64,000 bases of DNA, from assembly GCF_001486505.1 (NCBI RefSeq), contig NZ_LN909064.1, forward strand, positions 603,812-667,811, written 5' to 3'. The position numbers were made by a program, and so were the translations under genes. The first letter of the stretch is position 1; the number at the start of each line of letters is the position of its first letter. The stretch comes from Paenibacillus rubinfantis (GTDB lineage Bacteria; Bacillota; Bacilli; Paenibacillales; Paenibacillaceae). The notes below the pieces were generated by a model. It saw nothing but the letters and a program-made list of their open reading frames with translations, did no database searches and was not told where the DNA came from. This document shows, piece after piece, positions 22,430-31,457 of the stretch.

Positions 22430-24400
22430 ATGAAAAAGTCCGGAATGTTGGGGGCACTTCTTTTATCGATAGCTGTCATTTTCGCGGGGTGCGATGGGAA
22501 TAACACGGCGGCGCCCAATGCGTCGAAGTCGAACGATTCCCCGAAGAACGAAGCGTCAAAGCCCGTGGCTGGCGGCGTTCATTCGGACAGCAAGGAAGCT
22601 CCCGCGCTCGCGAAGCTTGTGGAAGAAGGCAAGCTGCCGAAGCTGGAGGAGCGGCTGCCGGTCGCAGAGGACGTTATGGTCGAGCAGGTTGTGGAGGAAA
22701 TCGGCCAATACGGAGGTGACTGGACGATGGCCTGGACGGGACCGGGCGATAAGTGGGCTGTCGGGCAGCCGACGGAGGAGGCGTTGTTCCGCTTCAACGC
22801 AGACGGAACCGGGGTGGAGCCTAACGTCGCTAAGAGCTACGAGGTGAACGAGGACTCCACGGTGTTTACGATCCATCTGCGCGAAGGGATGAAATGGTCG
22901 GACGGCGTACCGTTTACGGCCGACGACGTGTTGTTCTACTGGGAGCACATGCTGACCCAAGAGACGTTTGGCAAGAAGATCTATGACGCTTACTATTCGG
23001 TAGATCCGGTCACGGGCGATAAGGCGCTTGCCGAAGTGAAGAAGGTTGACGACTATACGTTTACGGTCACGCACAAATACCCGAGCGTGCAGTTCCTCGA
23101 GCGGGTCGCGATCGATAATAAGTGGTTTTTCGCACCGGCGCATTTCCACAAGACGATTCTTCCCGAGTTCGTCGGCGAGGCGAAAACCGCCGAGATTGCC
23201 AAGCAATGGGGGTATGAGGACGCCAAGGCGTTCCTTGTCGACACCGGTTACTACTATTGGCTGCACCCGCAGATTCCAACGTTGCGCGCTTGGGTAGCCC
23301 ACACGGATCCGAATAGTGATCAGTTCGTGATGGAGCGCAATCCGTACTACTGGAAAACCGATGCCGAAGGTCACCAGCTGCCTTACATGGATCGCATTGT
23401 TGTAACGAAGATTCAGGATCCAAGCCAGATCTTGCTCGGTACGCTGGCGGGCAACTATAATCTGGCGACCTATGGCGCAAAGGACTTTACGATATTGAAA
23501 GAAAACGAGAAGAAGGGCGACTTCCGCGTCCTGCAATGGACGCAGCCTGGCTGGACGAGTGCGGGCATCCAACTGAACCAGACCACGAAGGATCCGAAGC
23601 TGCGCCAGCTGTTCCAGGATATCCGCTTCCGCGAGGCGCTCTCGATTGGGGTAGACCGCAACGAAATCACCGAAATCGTGACGAACGGCATCGCCGACCC
23701 GGTGCAGGCTTCCGTTCCGGAAGGCGTGTTTGGCTACCAGGAGGGATGGGCGCAGAAATGGGCCGAGTTTGATCCGGACCGCGCGAACCAGCTGCTGGAT
23801 GAAATCGGCTTAACCCGCGGCAAGGACGGCTTCCGCACGTTCCCGGACGGCTCGGATCTCACCTTGACCGATATCGAATCGAGTACGAATGCAGACGCCT
23901 TCCTGGAGCTTTTGAAGAAGTATTTTGAAGATATGGGATTGAAGTTTAACGTCAAGGTCCTCGAGTCCGGCGCGTATAACGACATGAAGTATGCCAACGA
24001 GGTTCCGATCAACACGGAGGCGATCTCCGTCGCGAACGTCGCGTTCCGTCCGGATACGCTAGTACCGCTGCGCGTCATCACGCCATGGTTTGGTCATTAC
24101 GGTTTGTATACGGAGTCGGGCGGCAAGGAAGGCGTGAAGCCGGAAGGCGATGTCGCCAAAATCCTGGATCTCTGGTCGCAATTGAAAGCCAGCAGCTCCA
24201 AGGATGAAATCAATCGCATTGCGAACGAAATCTATAAGGTTCATATGGATAACCAATGGGTGATCGGCTATGCCGGCCCGACGCCAGCACTGGTTGTGGC
24301 CAGCAACAAAATGCGCAATGTTCCGGAGAACGCCGTGTGGGCCGATGAATTCCGTTCCTTGGGTCACGGGCATCCAGCGCAGTTTTACTTGAAGCAGTAA
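22430..24400 (+). CDS. ABC importer substrate-binding lipoprotein, family 5
   Basis: 656 residues. Lipoprotein signal MKKSGMLGALLLSIAVIFAGC with the lipobox cysteine at 21, then a Ser/Asn/Lys-rich linker. The family-5 signature runs VEPNVAKSYEVNEDSTVFTIHLREGMKWSDGVPFTADDV. Longer than ordinary oligopeptide-binding proteins (about 540), as in the subgroup that binds plant-derived oligosaccharides. Its place behind the iol operon and the shared operator suggest an inositol conjugate or related sugar as ligand; this is inference, and peptides remain possible. GGAGGGG precedes the ATG. Confidence 0.9.
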   Translation: MKKSGMLGALLLSIAVIFAGCDGNNTAAPNASKSNDSPKNEASKPVAGGVHSDSKEAPALAKLVEEGKLPKLEERLPVAEDVMVEQVVEEIGQYGGDWTMAWTGPGDKWAVGQPTEEALFRFNADGTGVEPNVAKSYEVNEDSTVFTIHLREGMKWSDGVPFTADDVLFYWEHMLTQETFGKKIYDAYYSVDPVTGDKALAEVKKVDDYTFTVTHKYPSVQFLERVAIDNKWFFAPAHFHKTILPEFVGEAKTAEIAKQWGYEDAKAFLVDTGYYYWLHPQIPTLRAWVAHTDPNSDQFVMERNPYYWKTDAEGHQLPYMDRIVVTKIQDPSQILLGTLAGNYNLATYGAKDFTILKENEKKGDFRVLQWTQPGWTSAGIQLNQTTKDPKLRQLFQDIRFREALSIGVDRNEITEIVTNGIADPVQASVPEGVFGYQEGWAQKWAEFDPDRANQLLDEIGLTRGKDGFRTFPDGSDLTLTDIESSTNADAFLELLKKYFEDMGLKFNVKVLESGAYNDMKYANEVPINTEAISVANVAFRPDTLVPLRVITPWFGHYGLYTESGGKEGVKPEGDVAKILDLWSQLKASSSKDEINRIANEIYKVHMDNQWVIGYAGPTPALVVASNKMRNVPENAVWADEFRSLGHGHPAQFYLKQ

Positions 24401-24412
24401 CTCGGCGACACG

Positions 24413-24453
24413 GGGAGGCGGCGGGGATGCAAGCTTCCCGCTGCCGGGCCTCC
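24413..24453 (+). promoter_or_regulatory. Intercistronic hairpin between binding protein and permease genes
   Basis: GGAGGCGGCGGGG (24414-24426) pairs with CCCGC...GCC...CCTCC (24437-24453) with small internal loops and no T tract. Such hairpins commonly protect the upstream message so that the binding protein is made in excess over the permeases. Confidence 0.45.
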
Positions 24454-24497
24454 GTGCCGGGCACGCGCGAAATCGCATTGGAGGGGACAGATAACAG

Positions 24498-25496
24498 ATG
24501 CTTCAATACATTCTCAAGCGCATTTTATTGGCCATTCCCGTCGTCATCCTGATTTCGTTTATCGTCTTCTATATCATTCAACTGCCTCCCGGGGACTACG
24601 TGTCCACCTATGCGGCACAAATGGCGGCCGCGGGCGACAACATGACGGCGGAGGAAATGGAAGAGATGCGGGAAAACCTGGGGCTAAGCGGTCCGGTATA
24701 CGAGCAATATGCGGTCTGGATCAAAAAAATCGTGCTGCACGGCGATTTCGGCTTTTCGTTTAGCTATAACAAACCGGTTCTCGACGTTGTGAAACAGTAT
24801 ATGGGACTGACGCTTGTCGTCTCGTTTGTCACGTTGTTCTTCCATTATGTCGTTGCGATCCCGATCGGCATCTATACCGCCGTGAAGCAGTATTCCGCCG
24901 GGGACTATTTTTTCTCAGGTCTCAGCTTTATCGGCATGGCGACGCCCAACTTTCTGCTGGCGATCATTCTGATGTTTTTCTCCTACAAATGGTTTGGGGA
25001 CCCGCTGCTGGGACTGTTCTCGCCCGAGTACGTCAATGCGCCGTGGTCTATGGATAAAGTGGTCGATTTGATGAAGCACTTGATCATCCCGGTGATCGTA
25101 ATCGGGATTGCGCATACCGCGGATTTGATCCGCGTCATGCGGGGCCAGATGCTCGACGAGCTGAACAAGCCCAATATCGTCACCGCCCGCGCGAAGGGCG
25201 TATCGAATTTGAAGATTCTGTTCAAATATCCTACACGCGCCGCCTTAAACCCCATTGTGAGTACGCTCGGCTGGTCGCTGTCTTCCATCTTTACGGGTTC
25301 GACCATTACCGCGATTGTCCTGAACCTGCCGATCCAGGGACCGGTTATGTACAACGCGCTGCTGGGCCAAGATATGTACCTTGCCGGATCCTGGCTGCTG
25401 TTTATGGCGCTGCTTACCGTGCTGGGAACGCTGATCTCGGATATTTTGCTGGCCTGGCTTGATCCAAAAATCCGTACAGAGTTCAGAGGTAATTGA
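24498..25496 (+). CDS. ABC importer permease, DppB type
   Basis: 332 residues with about six hydrophobic segments. ILKRILLAIPVVILISFIVFYIIQLPPGDY is the standard N-terminus of the DppB/OppB permeases; the EAA-like coupling loop is VTARAKGVSNLKILFKYPTRAALNP. First membrane subunit of the importer next to the iol operon. GAGGGGACAG precedes the ATG. The next permease starts 2 bp after the stop. Confidence 0.9.
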   Translation: MLQYILKRILLAIPVVILISFIVFYIIQLPPGDYVSTYAAQMAAAGDNMTAEEMEEMRENLGLSGPVYEQYAVWIKKIVLHGDFGFSFSYNKPVLDVVKQYMGLTLVVSFVTLFFHYVVAIPIGIYTAVKQYSAGDYFFSGLSFIGMATPNFLLAIILMFFSYKWFGDPLLGLFSPEYVNAPWSMDKVVDLMKHLIIPVIVIGIAHTADLIRVMRGQMLDELNKPNIVTARAKGVSNLKILFKYPTRAALNPIVSTLGWSLSSIFTGSTITAIVLNLPIQGPVMYNALLGQDMYLAGSWLLFMALLTVLGTLISDILLAWLDPKIRTEFRGN

Positions 25497-25498
25497 CT

Positions 25499-26662
25499 AT
25501 GAATCCATCAACGATATTTAAAAGGAAAGTTCCGACAAACGCCAATGTCCCAAGGCCGGGCAAGCCGGACAACAAAGAGGACCTGAACTACAGCTCGCAA
25601 TGGAAGCTGATGTACTTGCGGTTTAAGAAGCACAAGCTGGCCCGGATTAGCCTGGTTATTCTTGGGGTCCTGTATATTGTTGCGCTGCTGGCTCAATTTA
25701 TCGCGCCGTACAGCCTGCAAAGCTATGACAGCAAATACGTCAACGCTCCGCCGACATTGCCGCGCTTCGTTGACGCCGAGGGCAAGTTCCATCTTCGTCC
25801 CTTTGTCTATGAATTAAAATCCGAGCGTGATCCGGAGACGATGCGCAAAATTTTCGTTAATAACGAGGAGAAGAGATATCCGCTGCAATTGTTCGTCAAA
25901 GGCGAGGAATACAAGTTTCTCGGGTTGTTCCGCACCGATGTTCACCTGCTCGGCGTCGAGCAGCCGGGCCGGATCTTCATGCTTGGCACGGACGGGATGG
26001 GAAGGGATTTATTCTCCCGCATCGTACTTGGCAGTCAGATCTCGTTGTCGATTCCGCTGGTTGGGGTGGGCATCAGCTTTGTGATTGGACTTATTCTCGG
26101 CGGCATCTCCGGTTACTTTGGCGGTTGGATTGATTCGCTTATCCAGCGAATCATCGAGATTATCCGCTCGTTCCCGACGCTTCCGCTGTGGATGGCGTTA
26201 TCGGCGGCGATCCCGCCGCGCATCCCGGTTGTGACGATGTATCTGTACATCGTCATCATCTTTGCGCTGATCGGTTGGACGGATCTGGCGCGGGTCGTTC
26301 GGGGCAAGTTCATCTCGTTGAAGAATGAGGATTACGTTGTCGCCGCCAAAATCGCCGGGGTCAGCGATACGAAAATTATTATTAAGCATTTGCTTCCCGG
26401 CTTTATCAGCTATCTCGTTGTCGCGACAACGCTGGCGATTCCTGGCATGATTCTCTCCGAGACGGCGATGAGCTTCCTTGGTCTGGGCATCCGCTCCCCT
26501 GCGACAAGCTGGGGCGTGCTGCTGCAGGAAGCCCAGCAGATCGAGAACGTTGCGCTGTATCCGTGGAAGCTGTTCCCGCTGGGCATCGTTATTTTGACCG
26601 TGCTGACCTATAACTTCTTGGGCGACGGGATGCGGGATGCCGCCGATCCGTACAAGAAATGA
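25499..26662 (+). CDS. ABC importer permease, DppC type with extracytoplasmic insert
   Basis: 387 residues. The N-terminal segment RISLVILGVLYIVALLAQFIAPY is followed by an unusually long extracytoplasmic region (about residues 78-155: VNAPPTLPRFVDAEGKF...KGEEYKFLGLFRTDVHLLGV) before the usual LGTDGMGRDLFSRIVLGSQISL. The coupling loop is VAAKIAGVSDTKIIIKHLLP. Ordinary DppC proteins are about 300 residues. ATG 25499 is preferred over the in-frame TTG 25493, as AGAGG lies about 9 nt upstream. Forms the channel with the DppB-type subunit. Confidence 0.9.
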   Translation: MNPSTIFKRKVPTNANVPRPGKPDNKEDLNYSSQWKLMYLRFKKHKLARISLVILGVLYIVALLAQFIAPYSLQSYDSKYVNAPPTLPRFVDAEGKFHLRPFVYELKSERDPETMRKIFVNNEEKRYPLQLFVKGEEYKFLGLFRTDVHLLGVEQPGRIFMLGTDGMGRDLFSRIVLGSQISLSIPLVGVGISFVIGLILGGISGYFGGWIDSLIQRIIEIIRSFPTLPLWMALSAAIPPRIPVVTMYLYIVIIFALIGWTDLARVVRGKFISLKNEDYVVAAKIAGVSDTKIIIKHLLPGFISYLVVATTLAIPGMILSETAMSFLGLGIRSPATSWGVLLQEAQQIENVALYPWKLFPLGIVILTVLTYNFLGDGMRDAADPYKK

Positions 26663-26696
26663 TCCAACGATACTATGAAGCGAGCGAGGGGACCGT

Positions 26697-27740
26697 ATGA
26701 CGACGCAACCACTAGCAACCGAGCAGCCTCTGCTCTCGGTTCGAAACTTGAAGATTCGTATCCAGATGGACAACGGGGTTATGAATGCGGTGGACGGGGT
26801 TGACTTTGATATTCAAAAAGGGAAGACCCTGGGGCTAGTCGGCGAGTCAGGCTGCGGCAAAAGCTTAACCAGCCGGTCGCTCATCAGCCTCAATCCAAAG
26901 GAGTGCGAGACGTCGGGCTCCATTCATTACCGCCCTTCCGACGGCAAGGGGGAGAAGGGGATCGACATCCTTTCCCTTGAACCCAACGGTAAGGCGATCC
27001 GCTCCATCCGCGGCCGCAGAATCTCGATGATATTTCAGGAGCCGATGACGGCGTTCTCCCCGATGTATACGATCGGCAATCAGATCGTGGAGGCGATTCG
27101 CATCCACCGGACGAAAGACAAGAAAGAAGCCAAGCAAATTGCGCTCCAGATGTTATCCAAGGTTGGCATCTCGGACGAGGAGAAGCGGTTTGATCAATAT
27201 CCGCATGAGTTTTCCGGGGGGATGCGGCAGCGCGCGATGATCTCGATGGCGCTGTCGTGTAATCCCGAGCTCTTGATTGCCGACGAGCCCACGACGGCGT
27301 TGGATGTGACCATCCAGGCGCAGGTGCTTGAATTAATGCGGTCGCTTCAGCAGGAATTGGGCATGTCGATCTTGCTGGTCACGCATGACCTTGGTATCAT
27401 CGCCCAGATGTGCGATGAGGTCGCGGTCATGTACCTGGGGAAAATCGTCGAGCAGGCGCCGGTGAAGGAATTGTTCCGCAATCCGAAGCATCCCTACACC
27501 AAAGGCTTAATGAGATCGATGCCGCGGCTGGGCGGCGGCAAGGAGAAGCGGCTGGAATCCATCGAGGGGTCGGTGCCGATGGCGATCGACATGCCGCCCA
27601 TGTGCGGTTTCTATGAACGCTGTAAGGACCGCATCGAAGGCGTTTGCAACGCAGCCGCCGTTCCAATGACCTCGATTTCCGAGGAGCATACGGTCAGATG
27701 CTTCCTGTACTCGGAACCGCAAGGAGGTGAATCGCAATGA
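26697..27740 (+). CDS. ABC importer ATPase, DppD/OppD type
   Basis: 347 residues. Walker A GLVGESGCGKSLTSRS (about 45-60), signature HEFSGGMRQRAMISMAL, Walker B PELLIADEPTTALDVT, switch LVTHDLGI. The C-terminal oligopeptide domain PTKGLMRSMPRLGG...PPMCGFYERCKDRIEGVC carries the cysteines of the Opp-type [4Fe-4S]-like motif. One of two non-identical ATPases of the importer. Overlaps the next gene by 4 bp. Confidence 0.92.
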   Translation: MTTQPLATEQPLLSVRNLKIRIQMDNGVMNAVDGVDFDIQKGKTLGLVGESGCGKSLTSRSLISLNPKECETSGSIHYRPSDGKGEKGIDILSLEPNGKAIRSIRGRRISMIFQEPMTAFSPMYTIGNQIVEAIRIHRTKDKKEAKQIALQMLSKVGISDEEKRFDQYPHEFSGGMRQRAMISMALSCNPELLIADEPTTALDVTIQAQVLELMRSLQQELGMSILLVTHDLGIIAQMCDEVAVMYLGKIVEQAPVKELFRNPKHPYTKGLMRSMPRLGGGKEKRLESIEGSVPMAIDMPPMCGFYERCKDRIEGVCNAAAVPMTSISEEHTVRCFLYSEPQGGESQ

Positions 27741-28756
27741 CAAACGCGCTGCTTGATGTTGTTGGGTTAAACAAGGCGTTTCAAGTGAAGCCCAAGTCGG
27801 CGAAGCTGTTCGCCAGACCAACGCGGGTTCAGGTCTTAAACGATATTTCGTTTGAGCTGTACGAAGGCGAGACGCTGAGCATCGTCGGGGAATCGGGCTG
27901 CGGGAAGACGACGCTGGGCCGTTGCCTGGTCAAGGGCATTCCCGCCACCGCGGGGCAGGTGATGTATCGCACCGAGGAGGACGAACGCGTCGATTTTCTG
28001 GCGCTGAAGGGGAAGGAGGCCAAGCGGCTGCGCCGAGATATCCAGATGATTTTTCAGGATCCGTATTCGTCCCTTAGCCCACGCATGAGCGTGTTCGATA
28101 TTATTTCGGAGCCGCTTGTCGCCAACTTCAAGCTGAGCCGGGCGGAAGTCGAAGACAAAGTGAAGGATATCGCGGAAAAAGCCGGCCTCAACGCCAGTTA
28201 CCTGCGCCGGTATCCGCACGCGTTCTCCGGCGGCCAGCGGCAGCGGATCGCCATCGCCCGCGCCCTGATCATGAAGCCGCGGCTTATCGTCTGTGATGAA
28301 GCGGTGTCCGCGCTGGACGTGTCCATTCAAGCGCAGATTATTAATCTGCTTAAGGATCTGCAGGAGCAATTTAAGATCACGTACTTATTTATATCGCATG
28401 ACTTGTCCATTGTTCAGAATATTTCGGACCGCGTCGCCGTCATGCACCTGGGACGTATCGTCGAGCTAGCCCCAACTAAGGAGCTGTTCGAGGGTCCAAA
28501 GCATCCGTATACGGAGGCGCTGATGTCGGCGGTACCGCAGCCCGATCCGGAAGCGGACCACAGCCGCATCATTTTGGAAGGGGAGGTGCCGAATCCGGCC
28601 CATCCGCCAAGCGGTTGCCATTTCCATCCGCGTTGTGCCTACCGCACTGAGAAGTGCATGCAGCAATCACCGGAGCTGCGAGAGATTGCAGACGGCCATT
28701 CCGTAGCTTGTCATTATGCAGAACAATTAAACTTAAGAGGTGTACGCCATGATTGA
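27737..28756 (+). CDS. ABC importer ATPase, DppF/OppF type
   Basis: 339 residues. Walker A SIVGESGCGKTTLGRC, Q-loop QMIFQDPYSSLSPRM, signature HAFSGGQRQRIAIARAL, Walker B LIVCDEAVSALDVS, switch FISHDLSIV. C-terminal PPSGCHFHPRCAYRTEKC motif as in DppF/OppF. The insertion TEEDERVDFLALKGKEAKRLRR between Walker A and Q-loop is a feature of this oligosaccharide/peptide subgroup. ATG overlaps the previous stop (ATGA). Completes the five-gene importer. Confidence 0.92.
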   Translation: MTNALLDVVGLNKAFQVKPKSAKLFARPTRVQVLNDISFELYEGETLSIVGESGCGKTTLGRCLVKGIPATAGQVMYRTEEDERVDFLALKGKEAKRLRRDIQMIFQDPYSSLSPRMSVFDIISEPLVANFKLSRAEVEDKVKDIAEKAGLNASYLRRYPHAFSGGQRQRIAIARALIMKPRLIVCDEAVSALDVSIQAQIINLLKDLQEQFKITYLFISHDLSIVQNISDRVAVMHLGRIVELAPTKELFEGPKHPYTEALMSAVPQPDPEADHSRIILEGEVPNPAHPPSGCHFHPRCAYRTEKCMQQSPELREIADGHSVACHYAEQLNLRGVRHD

Positions 28757-29357
28757 ACATGCCCCAGCCAATCCGAATCCGAGAAAGCTGATTATCTTCC
28801 TCGATTGCGGAGATACAATTATTGACGAAAGTACGGAGACCCGAGATGAGGAGGGGATCGTGCTGGACGGTCAGGTGATTCCCGGCGCCGACGTGATGGT
28901 GAAGACGCTGGCGGAACGGGGATTCCGGCTGGCGATTGTCGCCGACGGCGCAGCGCAGTCGTTCAAAAACCTGCTGACCCGCAACGGAATCTTTGAATGC
29001 TTCGAGACGCTTATTTATTCTGAGAACATCCGCGCAATGAAGCCGAGCCCGCGGATGTTCAAGGCGGCGATGGGCGCGATGGAATTGGAGGAAACCGACA
29101 TTCCTCGAATCATCATGGTCGGCAACAACTTAAGCCGCGATGCCAAGGGAGCAAATGCGCTCGGAATCACGAGCGTATTCCTGAACTGGACGCCGCGTTA
29201 CCCGAAGACGCCGGCGGACGATTCGGAGATCCCGCGGTATACGATTGAAACTCCGCTTGAGCTGATTGAGCTGGCAGAAAGGCTGGATGCGCAGCTGTCT
29301 GAGCAAACGGCTGATGGGGGATGGAAAGAACAACAGCAGGCTTATGACCCAAGTTGA
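28749..29357 (+). CDS. HAD-superfamily hydrolase
   Basis: 202 residues from ATG 28749 (AGAGG 9 nt upstream; an in-frame GTG 28740 is too close). HAD motif I is FLDCGDTIID (nucleophile and acid Asp). Motif III/IV: YSENIRAMKPSPRMFKAAM with the lysine, and IIMVGNNLSRDAKGANALGI. It probably dephosphorylates a small sugar phosphate or similar metabolite. The ATG lies inside the 3' end of the importer ATPase gene, so it is part of the same operon and may act on the imported compound. The substrate is unknown. Confidence 0.85.
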   Translation: MIEHAPANPNPRKLIIFLDCGDTIIDESTETRDEEGIVLDGQVIPGADVMVKTLAERGFRLAIVADGAAQSFKNLLTRNGIFECFETLIYSENIRAMKPSPRMFKAAMGAMELEETDIPRIIMVGNNLSRDAKGANALGITSVFLNWTPRYPKTPADDSEIPRYTIETPLELIELAERLDAQLSEQTADGGWKEQQQAYDPS

Positions 29358-29416
29358 CGAGGTGGTGCGGCTGACAGGGAGTCGAAAGGAGCCCCGATCG
29401 GAGGGGAGGTGCCGTG

Positions 29417-29953
29417 ATGCGCGAGGCGGGGATGCAAATGGCGGCGTTCTTTTCCGCGTATGAAATCTATTTCCGGGTGCTGATCAGCGCGTTGCTCGGA
29501 TTCGTCATCGGTTTAGACCGTACGCACAAGAATAAACCGGCGGGCGTAAAGACGTATACGTTTGTCACACTCGCCTCGGCGCTGATCACGATTGTCTCGA
29601 TCGAAAGCGTCGTGCGATACGGTCATTTGCACGACCGAACGATGATGGATCCGATGCGGCTTACGGCGCAAATCGTCAGCGGGCTTGGCTTCCTCGGGGC
29701 AGGCCTCATCATGAAGGCCGGATTCGAGGTGAAGGGGCTGACGTCTGCGGCGATGATCCTGTTTGCAGGGGGCGTAGGCATTGGGATTGGAGCTGGCTTT
29801 TACGGCATCGTGATTTTTACATTGGTAACCGCCTTTGTCTTCGTCCGCTTCGGCAGCTGGATTGAGCGGAGGGAGCACGATCGGCTGGAAGCGGGCAAGT
29901 ACGATATGGAGGATCATGATCCTGCGGATGAGGATGAGGATCCTTCCGTTTGA
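29417..29953 (+). CDS. MgtC/SapB-family membrane protein
   Basis: 178 residues with about four hydrophobic segments. Family motifs: LLGFVIGLDRTHKNKPAGVKTYTFV, RLTAQIVSGLGFLGAGLIM and VKGLTSAAMI. MgtC-type proteins affect growth at low Mg2+ and modulate ATP synthase in pathogens; in soil bacilli the role is unclear. ATG 29417 is preferred over GTG 29414 because GGGGAGGT then has a 6-7 nt spacing. The C-terminus is strongly acidic (DMEDHDPADEDED). Possibly the distal gene of the importer operon, 59 bp behind the HAD gene. Confidence 0.88.
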   Translation: MREAGMQMAAFFSAYEIYFRVLISALLGFVIGLDRTHKNKPAGVKTYTFVTLASALITIVSIESVVRYGHLHDRTMMDPMRLTAQIVSGLGFLGAGLIMKAGFEVKGLTSAAMILFAGGVGIGIGAGFYGIVIFTLVTAFVFVRFGSWIERREHDRLEAGKYDMEDHDPADEDEDPSV

Positions 29954-30005
29954 TAGATAGTAAGGAACGGCAACGAATCGCCTTGGCGGAATTTCACCGC
30001 CCTAC

Positions 30006-30044
30006 AACGGGACGAAGCGGGCTTGGGCTCCGCGGCGTCCCGTT
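30006..30044. terminator. Hairpin between convergent mgtC-like and flavoprotein genes
   Basis: AACGGGACG (30006-30014) pairs with CGTCCCGTT (30036-30044) with a GC-rich interior. The T tract is poor on both strands, so terminator strength is doubtful. Confidence 0.4.
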
Positions 30045-30059
30045 TGCCGTTCTGCTCGC

Positions 30060-31328
30060 TTATACACCCGCGTTTTCCGCTGCGCTGCTGCCTGCGGTGT
30101 ACCCCGTTGAGAAGGCGGCTGTAATGTTGTATCCGCCGGTATAACCGTGGACATCCAGAATTTCGCCGCAGAAATAAAGCCCTTGCATCCGCTTGGATTG
30201 CATCGTTTTGGGGTCGATTTCCTTTAAGTTCACCCCGCCGCCCGTGACGAAAGCCTCCTCAATGGATAACGTGCCGTAGACCCGGATCGGGAAGCGTTTG
30301 ATGAACTGGGCGAGCTGCAACCACCTTTGCTTCGGAATGTGATCGTAAGTTAATTGGGGATCTAATTCCGCTTTTTGAAGCAGGAGCGGGATGACCTTCT
30401 CGGGCAAATAAGCTTTTAATGCATTTTTGATCGATTTTTTGGATTCCTCTTCCGCAAGCTTCAGCGTCTCTTTATAGACCTCGTCCATGCTCTTCTCGGG
30501 AGCAAAGTCGATGGACACTTCAACATTGCCCGTACCAAACTGCTTCAAAGCTTTGACGACGAATTGGCTGCACCGCAAAGCGATTGGCCCGGATATCCCA
30601 AAGTGCGTGAACAGCATGTCGCCTTGGTGCTCGATCAATCTTTTCCCCTTGGGGCTCCATACGGAAAGGGAAACATCTCGCAGGGAAAGCCCTTGCAGTT
30701 CCTTGCTTTGAATAAAGGGCTCGTTCGAGGTCAACGGAACTTCAGTTGGAAAAAGTTCCGTGATTGTATGTCCAGCGCGTTCTGCCCAGGCATACCCGTC
30801 ACCCGTCGAGCCGGTTTGGGGCACGGATTTCCCGCCAACAGCGACAATCACCGCCTTGCTCTTTATCACTTCTCCTGTTTTCAGCTTGATACCGACGGTT
30901 TGTCCGTTGTCATAGAGCACCTCCTCGACGGGGCTGTTCACACGGATCTCGACGCCTTGGGACCGCACTTTATTGATCAGCGCATCTACTACGGTTTTGG
31001 CTTTATCGGAGACAGGGAACATCCGCCCGTTGTCCTCTTCTTTGAGCCTGATCCCTAACCCCTCAAAGAACGCCACGATGTCCTGATTGCCGAAAGTGGT
31101 TAAAGCGCTGTACAGGAAACGCCCGTTTCCAGGGATAAATTTGATCAGCTCATCCAGCTCTTTCGCGTTGGTGACATTACATCTTCCGCCGCCGGAGATG
31201 CCCAATTTACGCCCCAGCTTGTCCCCTTTGTCCACGAGTAGAACCTTGGCACCTTGCTTGCTTGCCGCAATGGCAGCCATCAGCCCGGAGGGGCCGCCGC
31301 CGATGACGATGACATCAACTTTTTTCAT
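30060..31328 (-). CDS. NAD(P)/FAD-dependent oxidoreductase, HI0933/YhiN (BaiN-like) family
   Basis: 422 residues. N-terminal FAD-binding motif [21 protein letters not shown], then [22 protein letters not shown] (family-specific), [18 protein letters not shown] and the C-terminal [18 protein letters not shown]. This soluble flavoprotein family occurs widely in bacteria. BaiN of clostridia reduces bile-acid enones, but the general substrate is not known, so the name should not be transferred. A single-gene unit on the minus strand, divergent from the kinase. Confidence 0.9.
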   Translation of the reverse strand: MKKVDVIVIGGGPSGLMAAIAASKQGAKVLLVDKGDKLGRKLGISGGGRCNVTNAKELDELIKFIPGNGRFLYSALTTFGNQDIVAFFEGLGIRLKEEDNGRMFPVSDKAKTVVDALINKVRSQGVEIRVNSPVEEVLYDNGQTVGIKLKTGEVIKSKAVIVAVGGKSVPQTGSTGDGYAWAERAGHTITELFPTEVPLTSNEPFIQSKELQGLSLRDVSLSVWSPKGKRLIEHQGDMLFTHFGISGPIALRCSQFVVKALKQFGTGNVEVSIDFAPEKSMDEVYKETLKLAEEESKKSIKNALKAYLPEKVIPLLLQKAELDPQLTYDHIPKQRWLQLAQFIKRFPIRVYGTLSIEEAFVTGGGVNLKEIDPKTMQSKRMQGLYFCGEILDVHGYTGGYNITAAFSTGYTAGSSAAENAGV

Positions 31329-31457
31329 GGGAGTATCCTCTCTATTTGTACTTTCTTACTATTATCTAAACTATGCATTATTGTAAAACTTTGTCGGCTA
31401 TGATTTAATCGAAACTAGAGTTGTATGCTTGTATTCTTCCGCCAGAGGAGGGAGAAC

